This document shows positions 50,220 through 58,902 of a DNA stretch of 64,000 bases, in pieces. The position numbers were made by a program, and so were the translations under genes. The DNA is from Terriglobia bacterium (GTDB lineage: Bacteria; Acidobacteriota; Terriglobia; Terriglobales; Acidobacteriaceae), in the NCBI GenBank assembly GCA_020073665.1, contig JAIQEU010000008.1:131748-195747 (forward strand), read 5' to 3'. The notes below the pieces were generated by a model. The model saw nothing but the letters and a program-made list of their open reading frames with translations. It made no database searches and was not told the DNA's origin. Each line of letters starts with the position of its first letter. The stretch's first letter is position 1.

Positions 50220-52328
50220 TCATTTCTTCACCCACTGGTCCACCCAGTCGTTCACCGTCTTGTACCAGAGCTGAGAGTTCTGCGGTTTCAGCACCCAGTG
50301 TCCTTCGTCGGGGAAATAGAGCATCTTCGACGGGACTTTCATGCGCTGTAGCGTCGTGAACAGCTCCAGGCCTTCCGAGACGTCCAGGCGATAGTCTCTC
50401 TGGCTGTGGATGACCAGCGTCGGCGTCTTGAAATTCGGCGCCGCCAAGTGAGGCGACCATTTGCGGTACAGCTCGCGGCTGGTCCAGGGAGTGCCCTTGA
50501 ACTCCCACTCGTTGAACCACAATTCTTCCGTCGTACCCCATGCCGAGTCGGCGTTGAACATGCCGTCATGCGACACCAGGCACTTGAAACGGTTGGTGTG
50601 GCCCAGTATCCAGTTGACCGCATACCCGCCGTAGCTTGCGCCCAGCGCGCACTCCCGGTCTTTGTCGATGAACGGATACGTCTTCTCGGCATAGTCCAGG
50701 CCTTTCATCAGGTCTTCAAAGACCTTGCCGCCCCAGTCGCCGTTGATGTCGTCAATGAACTTCTGGCCATATCCGGTCGAGCCGCGCGGATTGATAGTTA
50801 CAACCACGTAGCCGTTGGCGGCAAACAGCTCGGGGTTCCAACGATACGACCAGTCGTCACCCCACGCACCTTGTGGCCCGCCGTGAATGAGGAATTTCAC
50901 GGGATACTTGTGGTTGGGATCGAAGTTGGGCGGCTTGACCAGAAAACCTTCGACCTTGGCGCCCTCCGCGCCGGTAAACCAGAACGGCTCCAGCGGCGAC
51001 ATCGCGACCTGGGTCAGCACTTCGTCATTCAAGTGAATCAGCGGATCGATCATCGAGTTTCCAACCCGGGCTTTGTAGATTTCATTGGGCCACTGCACCG
51101 ACATGCGGGTGAATAGCAGTACCGCTCCTCGGCCAGTGACAGCTATGTCGTCGTTGAAACCGCCTACCATCTGCTTGGGCGCTCCGCCCCTGACATCGAG
51201 CGCGAAGATCGGCGATTCCCCCTTGTCTTCCGCGCTGAAATACAGTCCGGCGGAGTCCGGAGACCAGGTGTAGGTTCCCACCCAGCGGTCGAAACTCTCG
51301 GTCAGATTCTTTTTCTCCCCCGTGGCGCGGTCATACAGCATCAGCCGGAAGCGATCACTCTCATATCCGGGGCGCTGCTGCGCGCGATAGGCAATGTACT
51401 TGCCGTCAGGCGAATAGAGAGGAGTCGAGTCGCCGGCGGGATTGTCGGATGTAATGTTCTTCGCTGGGCCGCCATCAACCGGGACGATCCACAGATCGTT
51501 GTTGGTGGAGGTAGCCTCGACTTTGTCGTGGTTCGAGGTGTAACAGATTTCCTTGCCGTCGGGCGAGAAAGCGTAGTCGTCCTGGCCACCCAGGCTGAAC
51601 ACCGGCGAGTCATAATCGCCGGGTGTGAGGTCCAGGGCCGGTCCGGCCCCAATTGCAGAGGTCACGGTTTGTGGCATGTCCTCGAATGTTGGGCTCGGCA
51701 GTGAAGCGGAAACCACAAAAATGTGGCTGCGCTTGCCTTCCCTGTAAGCGTTCCAGTGGCGATAGAGCAGGCGCGTGAAGATCTGCGCTTTCACCATGGA
51801 CTTGCTGGCTTCATCCACCTTCTTCGCATTACAGGTGATTTCGTCCGCGGGCGCACCGTCGCACTCGGGATACACGTCCGAGGTGAAGAGGATGTTTTTG
51901 CCATCGGGCGACCAGATTTCGCCACCCGCTTCAGTCGGGATGCCCGTCAGTCTGTGGACAGCCGTCACCGTCCCCTTGGCGCCGTCGAACCCAGCGATCC
52001 AAACCTGTGAGCCCAATGTCTTGGTCGAGAGAAAAGCAAAGCTCTTCCCATCCGGCGCCCAGCGCGGGCGGTCGGCATCCTGGTCGGCAATGATTTCTCT
52101 GGCATCGCCGCCGGCGATCGGGACCACCCAAACATGCGGAGTCTTCGTATTGGCCTGCAGATTCACATCCACCGCGCTGAACAGCACCCACTTGCCATCC
52201 GGCGACGGCACCGGTTCGGCCACGCGCTTCAGGGCCATCATGTCCTCAAAGGTAAAAGGGTGAGGGCCCTGCGCAAATACGGGAAGAACGCAAAGCAACA
52301 CAAAGATGATCAGCAACAAACGACGCAT
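50220..52328 (-). CDS. Secreted S9 family prolyl oligopeptidase-like peptidase
   Basis: The product has 702 residues with a signal peptide (RLLLIIFVLLCVLPVFAQ). A seven-bladed propeller of WD/PD40-type (SPDGKWVLFSAVDV, APDGKSFAFLS, SPDGKNILFTSDV, SPDGKEICYTSNHD, SPDGKYIAYRAQ) is followed by the catalytic alpha/beta hydrolase with GASYGGYAVNW (nucleophile Ser), an Asp in SQRDYRLDVSEG and the His in DEGHWV. S9C-like peptidases cleave dipeptides or acylated peptides; this one should act in the periplasm. GGAGGCACATC precedes ATG 52328. It is transcribed alone. Confidence 0.9.
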   Translation of the reverse strand: MRRLLLIIFVLLCVLPVFAQGPHPFTFEDMMALKRVAEPVPSPDGKWVLFSAVDVNLQANTKTPHVWVVPIAGGDAREIIADQDADRPRWAPDGKSFAFLSTKTLGSQVWIAGFDGAKGTVTAVHRLTGIPTEAGGEIWSPDGKNILFTSDVYPECDGAPADEITCNAKKVDEASKSMVKAQIFTRLLYRHWNAYREGKRSHIFVVSASLPSPTFEDMPQTVTSAIGAGPALDLTPGDYDSPVFSLGGQDDYAFSPDGKEICYTSNHDKVEATSTNNDLWIVPVDGGPAKNITSDNPAGDSTPLYSPDGKYIAYRAQQRPGYESDRFRLMLYDRATGEKKNLTESFDRWVGTYTWSPDSAGLYFSAEDKGESPIFALDVRGGAPKQMVGGFNDDIAVTGRGAVLLFTRMSVQWPNEIYKARVGNSMIDPLIHLNDEVLTQVAMSPLEPFWFTGAEGAKVEGFLVKPPNFDPNHKYPVKFLIHGGPQGAWGDDWSYRWNPELFAANGYVVVTINPRGSTGYGQKFIDDINGDWGGKVFEDLMKGLDYAEKTYPFIDKDRECALGASYGGYAVNWILGHTNRFKCLVSHDGMFNADSAWGTTEELWFNEWEFKGTPWTSRELYRKWSPHLAAPNFKTPTLVIHSQRDYRLDVSEGLELFTTLQRMKVPSKMLYFPDEGHWVLKPQNSQLWYKTVNDWVDQWVKK

Positions 52329-52675
52329 GATGTGCCTCCGCAAACCGGTAAGTGTAAACCATCCCGAAGGAAGCGGATGTGACGGCGCGCAGGGCAGGCG
52401 TTGGCAATTAGCACTTGGCACTTAGCCTCATCAGCGGAGCGGCAGGTATAGCCCACCACAATCCCGATCAGATCGCCCAGATTCTGAAATGGCTACGGCT
52501 AATTGCTAGCTGCTAATTTCTACTCGCCCAGCAACCCCGACCCTCCCGTTGCATCTAATCAACAGGCAGAACTGCAGCCCCCTGTGTCTGGCCCACTGAG
52601 CGGAGAGGGTGCGGGCATTGGGGGCTGTGGGGATTCAGCCGCTTTCGCGGCCGGGTTTTCGTTACACTAATCCAC
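52329..52675. other. Divergent intergenic region with short AT-rich repeats
   Basis: About 350 bases with no gene. CAATTAGCACTTGGCACTTAGCC near 52410 and CTAATTGCTAGCTGCTAATTTC near 52499 are small repeated words also seen at 42650-42675 (TTAATTGCTAACTACTAATTGC) and 39664. It should contain promoters of the S9 peptidase and of the 52676 gene. Confidence 0.4.
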
Positions 52676-53518
52676 ATGAGATCTTTTATGCGTTTCGCTT
52701 TCGTCCTGCTGGCGGCCGCCGCCCTGTTGGGGCCACTCTCGTTGCGGGCTGCCGCTGACGAAGGACCGCTCGACAAGTCAGAGCCCAAGGGCATCACCTC
52801 GGAGGAAATCATCCAGCGTTTTGCCACCAAGGAAAAGGAGTTCAAAGAGGCGCGCGACCAGTACACCTACCGGCAATCGGTGAAGGTGCAGACCGTCGAG
52901 GGCGACACCGTGGACGGCGAATACCAGGAAGTTTTCGATGTGGTCTTTGATGACCAGCGGAAACGTGTGGAAAATGTAGTGTTTGCGCCGCAGAACTCGC
53001 TGGTCAGAATCCAGATGTCGCCCGAGGATCTGGATGACATCCGCCACCGGCTGCCGTTCGTCCTGACTAGCGACGAAGTCGGCGAATACCAGATCCTCTA
53101 CGTTGGACAGCAGCAAGAAGACGAACTGCATTGCTACGTTTTTGATATCGCCCCCAAAGAGATCGTTGGGAAAAAGCGTTATTTCCAGGGCCGCATCTGG
53201 GTGGATGATCGCGATTTCCAGGTGGTGAAGACTTACGGCAAGACCGTACCGGATATCCGCAAGAAAAAGGGCCAAGAAAATCTGTTCCCCAAGTTCACCA
53301 CCTGGCGCGAACAGATCGATGGCAAATACTGGTTCCCTACCTACACCAAGGCTGACGACGAGCTGCATTTCTCGAACGGCGATGTTCACATCCGCGAAAT
53401 CGTGAAGTACGAGAACTACAAACGGTTCGGCTCCAACGTGAAGATCACCTACGAAGGCAAAGAAGTCCCGAAAGGCGAGCAGAAGCCGGACCAGCCGCAA
53501 CCACCGCCGCAAAAATAA
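52676..53518 (+). CDS. Secreted protein with lipoprotein-carrier-like fold
   Basis: The product has 280 residues with a signal peptide (RFAFVLLAAAALLGPLSLRAAA). It is beta-rich with many short strands: DQYTYRQSVKVQTVEGDTVDGEYQEVFDVVFDDQRKRVENVVF, DELHCYVFDIAPKEIVGKKRYFQGRIWVDDRDFQVVKTYGK and TTWREQIDGKYWFPTYTKADDELHFSNGDVHIREIVKYENYKRFG. The alternation and the ...GRIWVDDRDFQVVK motif are like LolA/LolB or MucB-type outer-membrane proteins. Function is unknown. The gene is followed by a terminator hairpin. Confidence 0.75.
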   Translation: MRSFMRFAFVLLAAAALLGPLSLRAAADEGPLDKSEPKGITSEEIIQRFATKEKEFKEARDQYTYRQSVKVQTVEGDTVDGEYQEVFDVVFDDQRKRVENVVFAPQNSLVRIQMSPEDLDDIRHRLPFVLTSDEVGEYQILYVGQQQEDELHCYVFDIAPKEIVGKKRYFQGRIWVDDRDFQVVKTYGKTVPDIRKKKGQENLFPKFTTWREQIDGKYWFPTYTKADDELHFSNGDVHIREIVKYENYKRFGSNVKITYEGKEVPKGEQKPDQPQPPPQK

Positions 53519-53553
53519 GTTTCGGGTTTCTAGTTTCGGGATCGGACAAACCA

Positions 53554-53579
53554 AAGGCCGCGGGTTTCCCCGCGGCCTT
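53554..53579. terminator. Hairpin terminator between convergent genes
   Basis: AAGGCCGCGG (53554-53563) pairs perfectly with CCGCGGCCTT (53570-53579) around a six-base loop, between the stop of the 52676 gene and the convergent HNH gene. CACATTTT follows on the plus strand. Confidence 0.7.
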
Positions 53580-53610
53580 CACATTTTCTGGAAACACTAG
53601 AAACGGGGAA

Positions 53611-54222
53611 CTAGTAAAACAAATATTTCCGCCACTTGTCATCCGACCGTCCCATCAGGCGCATGATGTGACGGCTGGTGTGCAAATTGAAGGCGCGCGG
53701 CTCGCGCGTCAGCTTCATGCCTGCCTCGGGTGGGAACTGGTTTCCCTTGCGCCGGTTGCAGGGATGGCAGCAGGCCACCAGGTTCTCCCAGGTGGAGGCG
53801 CCGCCGCGGGAGCGGGGGACTACGTGATCGAGCGTCAACTCGCTCGAGGGCAACACTTCTCCGCAGTACTGGCAGGTGTTGCGGTCGCGCAGCAGGATGT
53901 TCTTCCGCGAGAGTGCGCGGCTCTGGTGCGGGATGCGACGGTACTCCAGCAAGCGAATCACCGAGGGCACCCGTACCGCCAGGCGTGCCGCGTGCAGGAA
54001 GTGGCCATTCTCCTCCTCGGTCATGGCGACGCCCTTCAGGACCAGCACGATGGCGCGTCGCGCCGCGCAGACGTTGATGGGCTCATAGGACGCGTTCAAC
54101 ACCAGCACGGGTGCGTGCAACGCATAACCGTCGCCGTCCTGGTGGACCATGCCCAGCACCGACGGAGGCGGCGTATGGGGCCGGCCCATCCCGCCCATCG
54201 AGTTGTTCCACTTTCCTGACAT
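53611..54222 (-). CDS. HNH endonuclease family protein
   Basis: The product has 203 residues. The C-terminal half holds the HNH module: [64 protein letters not shown], with zinc-knuckle Cys pairs (CQYC, CCHPC) and the D-H-V-V-P catalytic core. The N-terminal half ([26 protein letters not shown]) is conserved in this chromosomal HNH group, whose members are usually stand-alone with no known restriction partner. The frame contains two further possible start Met codons near its beginning. It is followed downstream only by the terminator, and comF lies upstream 12 bases away in the same direction. Confidence 0.85.
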   Translation of the reverse strand: MSGKWNNSMGGMGRPHTPPPSVLGMVHQDGDGYALHAPVLVLNASYEPINVCAARRAIVLVLKGVAMTEEENGHFLHAARLAVRVPSVIRLLEYRRIPHQSRALSRKNILLRDRNTCQYCGEVLPSSELTLDHVVPRSRGGASTWENLVACCHPCNRRKGNQFPPEAGMKLTREPRAFNLHTSRHIMRLMGRSDDKWRKYLFY

Positions 54223-54233
54223 ACAAACTTGAC

Positions 54234-55067
54234 CTACCCGTGAGCTGCCATGCTCTGGCGGTCTTCCACCTCAAGATCCAGCTCAACATGGCCGGCTTCA
54301 TGCTTCAGGGTCCGGGCAACCGTGGCAACCCAGACCTTCGATGCCCCGGCGCGCCGCAGAACCCGCGCACATTCTGAAACTGTTGTCCCCGTCGTAAACA
54401 CGTCGTCGACGAGCAGGATTTCCCGTTCCGTAACTTGGTTCAGCCCGGCCACCGCGAATGCGCCGCGCATGTTTTCTCGCCGCTGATGCTGCGTGAGTCC
54501 AATCTGGGATTGGGTCTCGCGCTGGCGCAGCAGCAGGTTCGAGCTCAGGACAAACCGGTTTCCCGCCGGCTTCAGTTTCAGCGCAGCATGGGCAATCATC
54601 TCGGACTGGTTGAATCCCCGCTGCCGCAGCTTGCGTGCGTGCAAAGGCACCGGTACCACCAGCACCGAATCACCCAGGTAAGGCTCCAGACCGGAGACGA
54701 CCTCCGCCAGCATACGTCCCAGCACGTTGGCCGCGGGACGCACCCCGTCATACTTCAGCAAATGAATCAGTTCCCGCAGTCCGCCGTCGTAGCTGCCGTA
54801 GGCCATCGCCCGCGAGAAAGGCGGCTCCATGCGCTGGCACAGCCCACAGCGGGGCTCCCCGTTCTCCCCCACGAAGGCGTAAGCACTCACCAGGAGCTCA
54901 CCGCAGATGGAGCAGACGCCGCCGGCAATCGGACGCATCGCCGACAGGCATTCTTCGCAAACTGGAAGCCGGGAAATGTTGACCAGGGGGACGCCGCAAA
55001 GACGACAATCGGAGGGGAACAGGGTGGCGAACAGGCTTTCTGCGATCACGCTCACCCGAGAGACCAA
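54234..55067 (-). CDS. comF: ComF family phosphoribosyltransferase-like protein
   Basis: The product has 277 residues. An N-terminal zinc-binding part (CRLCGVPL...CEECLSAM and CSICGELL...CGLC) precedes a type I PRTase fold with [23 protein letters not shown] and the PRPP loop [13 protein letters not shown] near residue 220. ComF proteins act in uptake and processing of transforming DNA, perhaps near ComFA or PriA. The tail ends [22 protein letters not shown]. Its stop lies 12 bases from the HNH gene. Whether natural competence exists here cannot be told from the window. Confidence 0.88.
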   Translation of the reverse strand: MVSRVSVIAESLFATLFPSDCRLCGVPLVNISRLPVCEECLSAMRPIAGGVCSICGELLVSAYAFVGENGEPRCGLCQRMEPPFSRAMAYGSYDGGLRELIHLLKYDGVRPAANVLGRMLAEVVSGLEPYLGDSVLVVPVPLHARKLRQRGFNQSEMIAHAALKLKPAGNRFVLSSNLLLRQRETQSQIGLTQHQRRENMRGAFAVAGLNQVTEREILLVDDVFTTGTTVSECARVLRRAGASKVWVATVARTLKHEAGHVELDLEVEDRQSMAAHG

Positions 55068-55231
55068 CGAACTGGGCTTGGCTACATCTTTGGTCCCGGT
55101 AGCCCGAGTTGGGTACCTGCTACTGCTGAAGACGTCCCTCCCTCGCTCAGGCCGGTGCTACGGGGGCTCCAACCCGACGAATTCACCTCAGTATAGCGGC
55201 CAGTCGTCCCGCAGCGCAATCGGCCGTATCT

Positions 55232-55438
55232 TCAGGCAGCGGCACGGTGGGGTAGTCCAGGCTCTCGCTCCCGAACCTCCACGAATATGGTTCGGTAATA
55301 CCTGCGGAAGCAGTCGCCACAGCGTACCGGCCTCAAAAGCAGCACCGGCAGGACGTATTTTTCCAGCAGCGTCCTGGGGCGGGAGCGGAACCCGACCGAA
55401 CTGCCACAGTCTTGACATTGAAACTGCTTAGACAGCAT
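55232..55438 (-). CDS. Small zinc-ribbon-like protein
   Basis: The product has 68 residues starting at ATG 55438 (an open frame continues to 55519). Two Cys pairs, CQDCGS near residue 8 and CGDC near residue 42, flank a conserved basic stretch (RSRPRTLLEKYVLPVLLLRPVRCG). This suggests a two-pair zinc ribbon with a short hydrophobic segment, possibly membrane-associated. Similar small Cys-pair proteins are common in Acidobacteriota. AAGAGG precedes the chosen start. It lies upstream of comF on the same strand but 165 bases away. Confidence 0.6.
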   Translation of the reverse strand: MLSKQFQCQDCGSSVGFRSRPRTLLEKYVLPVLLLRPVRCGDCFRRYYRTIFVEVREREPGLPHRAAA

Positions 55439-55666
55439 CGGCTGGTTACCTCTTGCGGCCAGAGAATACTTGTTCGGGATAATCATAACAAACCCGAACG
55501 CGCCAAAAAAGTTCTGCATCTCACTATTAACGCGGGGCTAACATACCAGCCGGCAAGGATTTGCAGGCAGCCGGTGTCCGCTGCACTTGTAAAGAAGGTA
55601 GGGCGCGTGTTAACGTGCGCCGTCTTGCCCTATGATTAGCCAGCACTTATCACGAGGATTCCACCC

Positions 55667-57727
55667 ATGAGCGCTTCTACTACCGCAAAGCCTCCAGAGG
55701 CTCCCAAGAAGTTCCGCCCCTACGTGCCCGAGACCATGGAGATGAAGGAATTCACCTTCCGGGCCGTCTTCATTGGATTGGTGATGACCGGAATCCTCGG
55801 CTCCGCCAACGCATATCTGGGCCTGCGGGCCGGGATGACCATCGCCGCCACCTACCCAGCAGCCGTCATCGGCATGGCGCTGTTGAAACTGATGAAAGGC
55901 TCCCTGCTGGAAGAGAACATTGCGCGAACCGTGGGCTCGATCGGCGAATCGGTCGCCGCGGGCGCGGTCTTCACCATTCCCGCCTTCGTCATGGCGGGGC
56001 TGTGGCCCGGACTCACCAGCGACAAGTACTGGAATTCAGTGGCGCTGATGGTGATCGGCGGCACGCTCGGCATTCTCTTCGTGACCCTGTTGCGCCGTGT
56101 GATGGTCGAGGATCCCGAGCTTCCCTTCCCCGAATCTGTCGCCGCCTCCGAGATCCACAAAGCCGGGCAGCAGGGCTCCAGGGCCGCGAAGATCCTGTTT
56201 GCCAACATGGGGTTCGGCGGCCTCATGTACCTGCTGGGCGCGATCAACGTTTTCAATCCCAGCAACACCTTCCACATCACTATCAGCGATTTGGGAAAGA
56301 AGCTGCTGCTGCGCACCGGGACAAATCCGAACGTCGCAACTACCATCACCGGCGGTGCAACCCTGTTCAATGCGCCGGACATCAGCCCCGCCTACCTCGG
56401 CGTGGGCTATATTATTGGGCCGCGGTTGGCGGCGTTGAACTTCGCTGGAGGCGTGCTCGCCTGGGGCCTGCTGGTTCCACTCCTCACTTTCACCCTCGGG
56501 CCCTATATCCAAGCGGGGATGCCGGCGGGCCAGGCGATCTCCTGGGATCTGCTGGCTGGTGCGATCTATTTTTCCATCGTCCGCCCCATCGCAGTCGGTG
56601 GAATGCTTGTAGGCGCTACCTACACGCTCTTCAAGATGCGCAAGCAGCTTGGGGTGGGCATGGCACGCGCGGTGTCTGATCTGAAAAAGTCCGCGGCTGC
56701 ACACGCCGCCAGCAACCGCACCGAGCGCGACCTGAACGCGAAAGCCGTATTCGCCGGTGTGGCTGTAGTGCTGGTGGCGATGATCTTCCTGTACCACTAC
56801 TTCATTTCCAGTGCAGGAAACCTTTCGAGCACTCAAGTTCTGACCGGCGCCGTCGTGGCCGCGGTGGTCATGGTCATCCTCGGTTTCTTCTTCGCCGCGG
56901 TCTCCGGCAACCTGGTGGGCATGATCGGTTCCTCCAACAACCCGGTTTCCGGGCTGACGCTGTGCACGCTAGTGGTGGCCGCCCTGCTCATGGTCGCGCT
57001 GGGCGTTTCGGGCACCGGCGGAGTCGCCGCCGTGCTGGGAGTCGCAGCGGTCGTTTGTGTCTCATCCGCTGTCGCCGGCGAGATGCTGCAGGATTTGAAA
57101 GTCGGTCACATTCTTGGTGGTACGCCGGCCAAGATGCAGATCGGCGACCTGTTTGGCATCGTGGTCGCGTCACTAGTCTTGTTCTTTCCTCTTGCCGTGC
57201 TGGACAAGGCCTATCACTTCGGGACACCTGCTCTCCCCGCCCCACAAGCCGGCCTCATGGCGATGCTGTCCAAAGGCATTGTGGGCGGAGACATGGCCTG
57301 GCCCCTAGTGATCGTCGGAATCCTGTTGGGCTGCGCCATGATCATGATCGAAGTGAAGAGTGTGATGCTCTTCGCCGTGGGCATGTATCTGCCGCTGGGA
57401 ACGACGTTCGCGATTTTCATAGGTGGCATCATCCGCTGGGTCACGGACAGGTTGCGCGACAAGCGCGGCTTGAATGATGCGCAAAAGGCCCGGGTTGAGA
57501 ATGCCGGCGTGTTAACCGCTTCCGGCTTGATCGCCGGTGAAGCGCTGTGCGGACTGGTCATCGCCGGCCTGGTGGGATCGGGCCACGACGTCGCGCTGTT
57601 CAAGTGGACGGTGCCCATCTGGGTTTCGGCGATCGCGCTGTTGGTGTTGGTGGCCGTCATGGTGCGCGTACCGCTGGCCAACGCCGGACGGCCCGAGGAT
57701 CCGGCGCCACCGACCGCCATCATGTAG
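55667..57727 (+). CDS. OPT family oligopeptide transporter
   Basis: The product has 686 residues with about 15 membrane segments. FRAVFIGLVMTGILGSANAYLGLRAGMTIAATYPAAVIGMALLKL at the start, IARTVGSIGESVAAGAVFTIPAF, FPESVAASEIHKAGQQG, and SGNLVGMIGSSNNPVSGLTL are hallmarks of bacterial OPT transporters. OPT proteins import peptides or metal-chelating siderophores with protons. No binding protein or peptide-processing gene is adjacent, though a POT transporter lies 1.2 kb downstream. The ATG follows GAGGATTCCACCC. The N-terminal 25 residues are hydrophilic and Lys/Pro-rich. Confidence 0.9.
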   Translation: MSASTTAKPPEAPKKFRPYVPETMEMKEFTFRAVFIGLVMTGILGSANAYLGLRAGMTIAATYPAAVIGMALLKLMKGSLLEENIARTVGSIGESVAAGAVFTIPAFVMAGLWPGLTSDKYWNSVALMVIGGTLGILFVTLLRRVMVEDPELPFPESVAASEIHKAGQQGSRAAKILFANMGFGGLMYLLGAINVFNPSNTFHITISDLGKKLLLRTGTNPNVATTITGGATLFNAPDISPAYLGVGYIIGPRLAALNFAGGVLAWGLLVPLLTFTLGPYIQAGMPAGQAISWDLLAGAIYFSIVRPIAVGGMLVGATYTLFKMRKQLGVGMARAVSDLKKSAAAHAASNRTERDLNAKAVFAGVAVVLVAMIFLYHYFISSAGNLSSTQVLTGAVVAAVVMVILGFFFAAVSGNLVGMIGSSNNPVSGLTLCTLVVAALLMVALGVSGTGGVAAVLGVAAVVCVSSAVAGEMLQDLKVGHILGGTPAKMQIGDLFGIVVASLVLFFPLAVLDKAYHFGTPALPAPQAGLMAMLSKGIVGGDMAWPLVIVGILLGCAMIMIEVKSVMLFAVGMYLPLGTTFAIFIGGIIRWVTDRLRDKRGLNDAQKARVENAGVLTASGLIAGEALCGLVIAGLVGSGHDVALFKWTVPIWVSAIALLVLVAVMVRVPLANAGRPEDPAPPTAIM

Positions 57728-57773
57728 CAGTAGTCCGTGGCCAGTTGTCAGTTGCCAGAGGAACCGGCATTCG

Positions 57774-57806
57774 CCCGGGTTCCTCTGGGTCCTCTGTGGT
57801 TAAATC
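57774..57806. repeat. CACAGAGG-type dispersed repeat
   Basis: GGTTCCTCTGGGTCCTCTGTGGTTAAATCC belongs to the family of CCTCTGTGG repeats, with other copies at 58519-58591 and, diverged, in the recJ 3' end. It lies just before the yggS gene. Confidence 0.6.
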
Positions 57807-57813
57807 CTTCTTG

Positions 57814-58518
57814 ATGTCCATGGTCGAGAACATAGCTCTGGTCCGCGAGCGCATCACCACTGCCGCGCGGCGTGCCGGGCGGGAGCCGAATGAAATCGCT
57901 CTCATGGCGGTCAGCAAGACGTTCCTTCCCGAGCGCATCCGCGAGGCCTACCACGCGGGGTTGCGGCTGTTCGGGGAAAACCGGGTGCAGGAGTTTTCAG
58001 AAAAGGCCACCGCGCTAGTCGATCTTCCCGACGCGCGATGGCACCTGATTGGGCACCTGCAGAGCAACAAAGCCAGAAAAGCCGCGGAACTGTTCGTGGC
58101 GGTGGATTCGGTCGATTCTCTGCGCCTGGCGGAAAAACTCAACGCCGCTGCCCAGTCTCTCGGCAAGAAGCTGGCAGTGCTGATCGAGGTCAACGTCGGC
58201 GGCGAGGCAGCAAAGAGCGGAGTTGCGCCCGGATCGCCCGATCTGGAAGACCTGCTGCGCGCCGCGCCTAGCCTTGAGCATCTCGAAGTTCGCGGGCTAA
58301 TGACTGTGCCCCCTTTTACCGACGATCCCCAAGGGGCACGGCCCTACTTCCGCAAGCTGCGCGAACTACGCGACCAGATCGCCGCCCGGAAACTTCCTGC
58401 GGTTGGCATGGAAGTGCTCTCAATGGGCATGTCGCACGATTTCGAAGTCGCGATTGAAGAGGGTTCGACTTGTGTGCGAGTGGGGACAGCGATTTTTGGG
58501 GAAAGAGCTAAGACTTGA
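57814..58518 (+). CDS. YggS family pyridoxal-phosphate homeostasis protein
   Basis: The product has 234 residues. The PLP-binding Lys is in the LMAVSKTF motif near residue 36, followed by LRLFGENRVQEF, WHLIGHLQSNKAR, VLIEVNVGGEAAKSG, VRGLMTVPP and the C-terminal MEVLSMGMSHDFEVAIEEGSTCVRVGTAIFG, all diagnostic of YggS/PROSC. It buffers PLP and keeps amino-acid pools balanced. The start is ATG 57814 (or 57820). It opens the operon yggS - yggU - POT - alkD-like, with an 84-base spacer containing a CACAGAG palindrome. Confidence 0.92.
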   Translation: MSMVENIALVRERITTAARRAGREPNEIALMAVSKTFLPERIREAYHAGLRLFGENRVQEFSEKATALVDLPDARWHLIGHLQSNKARKAAELFVAVDSVDSLRLAEKLNAAAQSLGKKLAVLIEVNVGGEAAKSGVAPGSPDLEDLLRAAPSLEHLEVRGLMTVPPFTDDPQGARPYFRKLRELRDQIAARKLPAVGMEVLSMGMSHDFEVAIEEGSTCVRVGTAIFGERAKT

Positions 58519-58591
58519 CCACAGAGACAGAGAGGCACAGAGAAAACCAGAATTTGTTCCCAAATTCCTCTCTGTCTCTGTGACTCTGTGG
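58519..58591. repeat. CACAGAG inverted repeat between yggS and yggU
   Basis: CCACAGAGACAGAGAGGCACAGAG is answered by CTCTCTGTCTCTGTGACTCTGTGG about 25 bases later. The inverted repeat starts one base after the yggS stop and ends 11 bases before the yggU start. Confidence 0.75.
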
Positions 58592-58602
58592 TGGAAAAAA
58601 GA

Positions 58603-58902
58603 ATGGTCGAAGTTCGAGACACTCCGTCGGGCGTTACCTTTGCAGTCAAGATCCATCCCCGTGCGAAGAAGAACGCTATCACCGGCGAACTGGGTGACGC
58701 GCTTAAAGTGGCCCTCACCGCCCCACCGGTCGACGGCAAAGCCAACGACGCCTGCATCGAATTCTTTGCAAATCTTTTGAAGGTGCCGCGTTCCTCCGTT
58801 ACTATTGCCTCCGGCCAGACCAGCCGGAACAAGGTGATTCGCGTGGCAGGGTTGTCGGCGGAGGAGTTAACCAGGCGGTTGAACATGAGGAGCCACTCTT
58901 GA
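58603..58902 (+). CDS. DUF167 (YggU) family protein
   Basis: The product has 99 residues with the DUF167 pattern: TFAVKIHPRAKKNAITGELGDALKVALTAPPVDGKANDACIEFFANLLKVPRSSVTIASGQTSRNKVIRVAGL. It is an alpha/beta protein often encoded next to yggS/yggT; its role is not firmly known. The frame could begin at GTG 58588, but ATG 58603 begins the conserved part. Its stop overlaps the POT transporter start by four bases (TTGA). Confidence 0.88.
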   Translation: MVEVRDTPSGVTFAVKIHPRAKKNAITGELGDALKVALTAPPVDGKANDACIEFFANLLKVPRSSVTIASGQTSRNKVIRVAGLSAEELTRRLNMRSHS

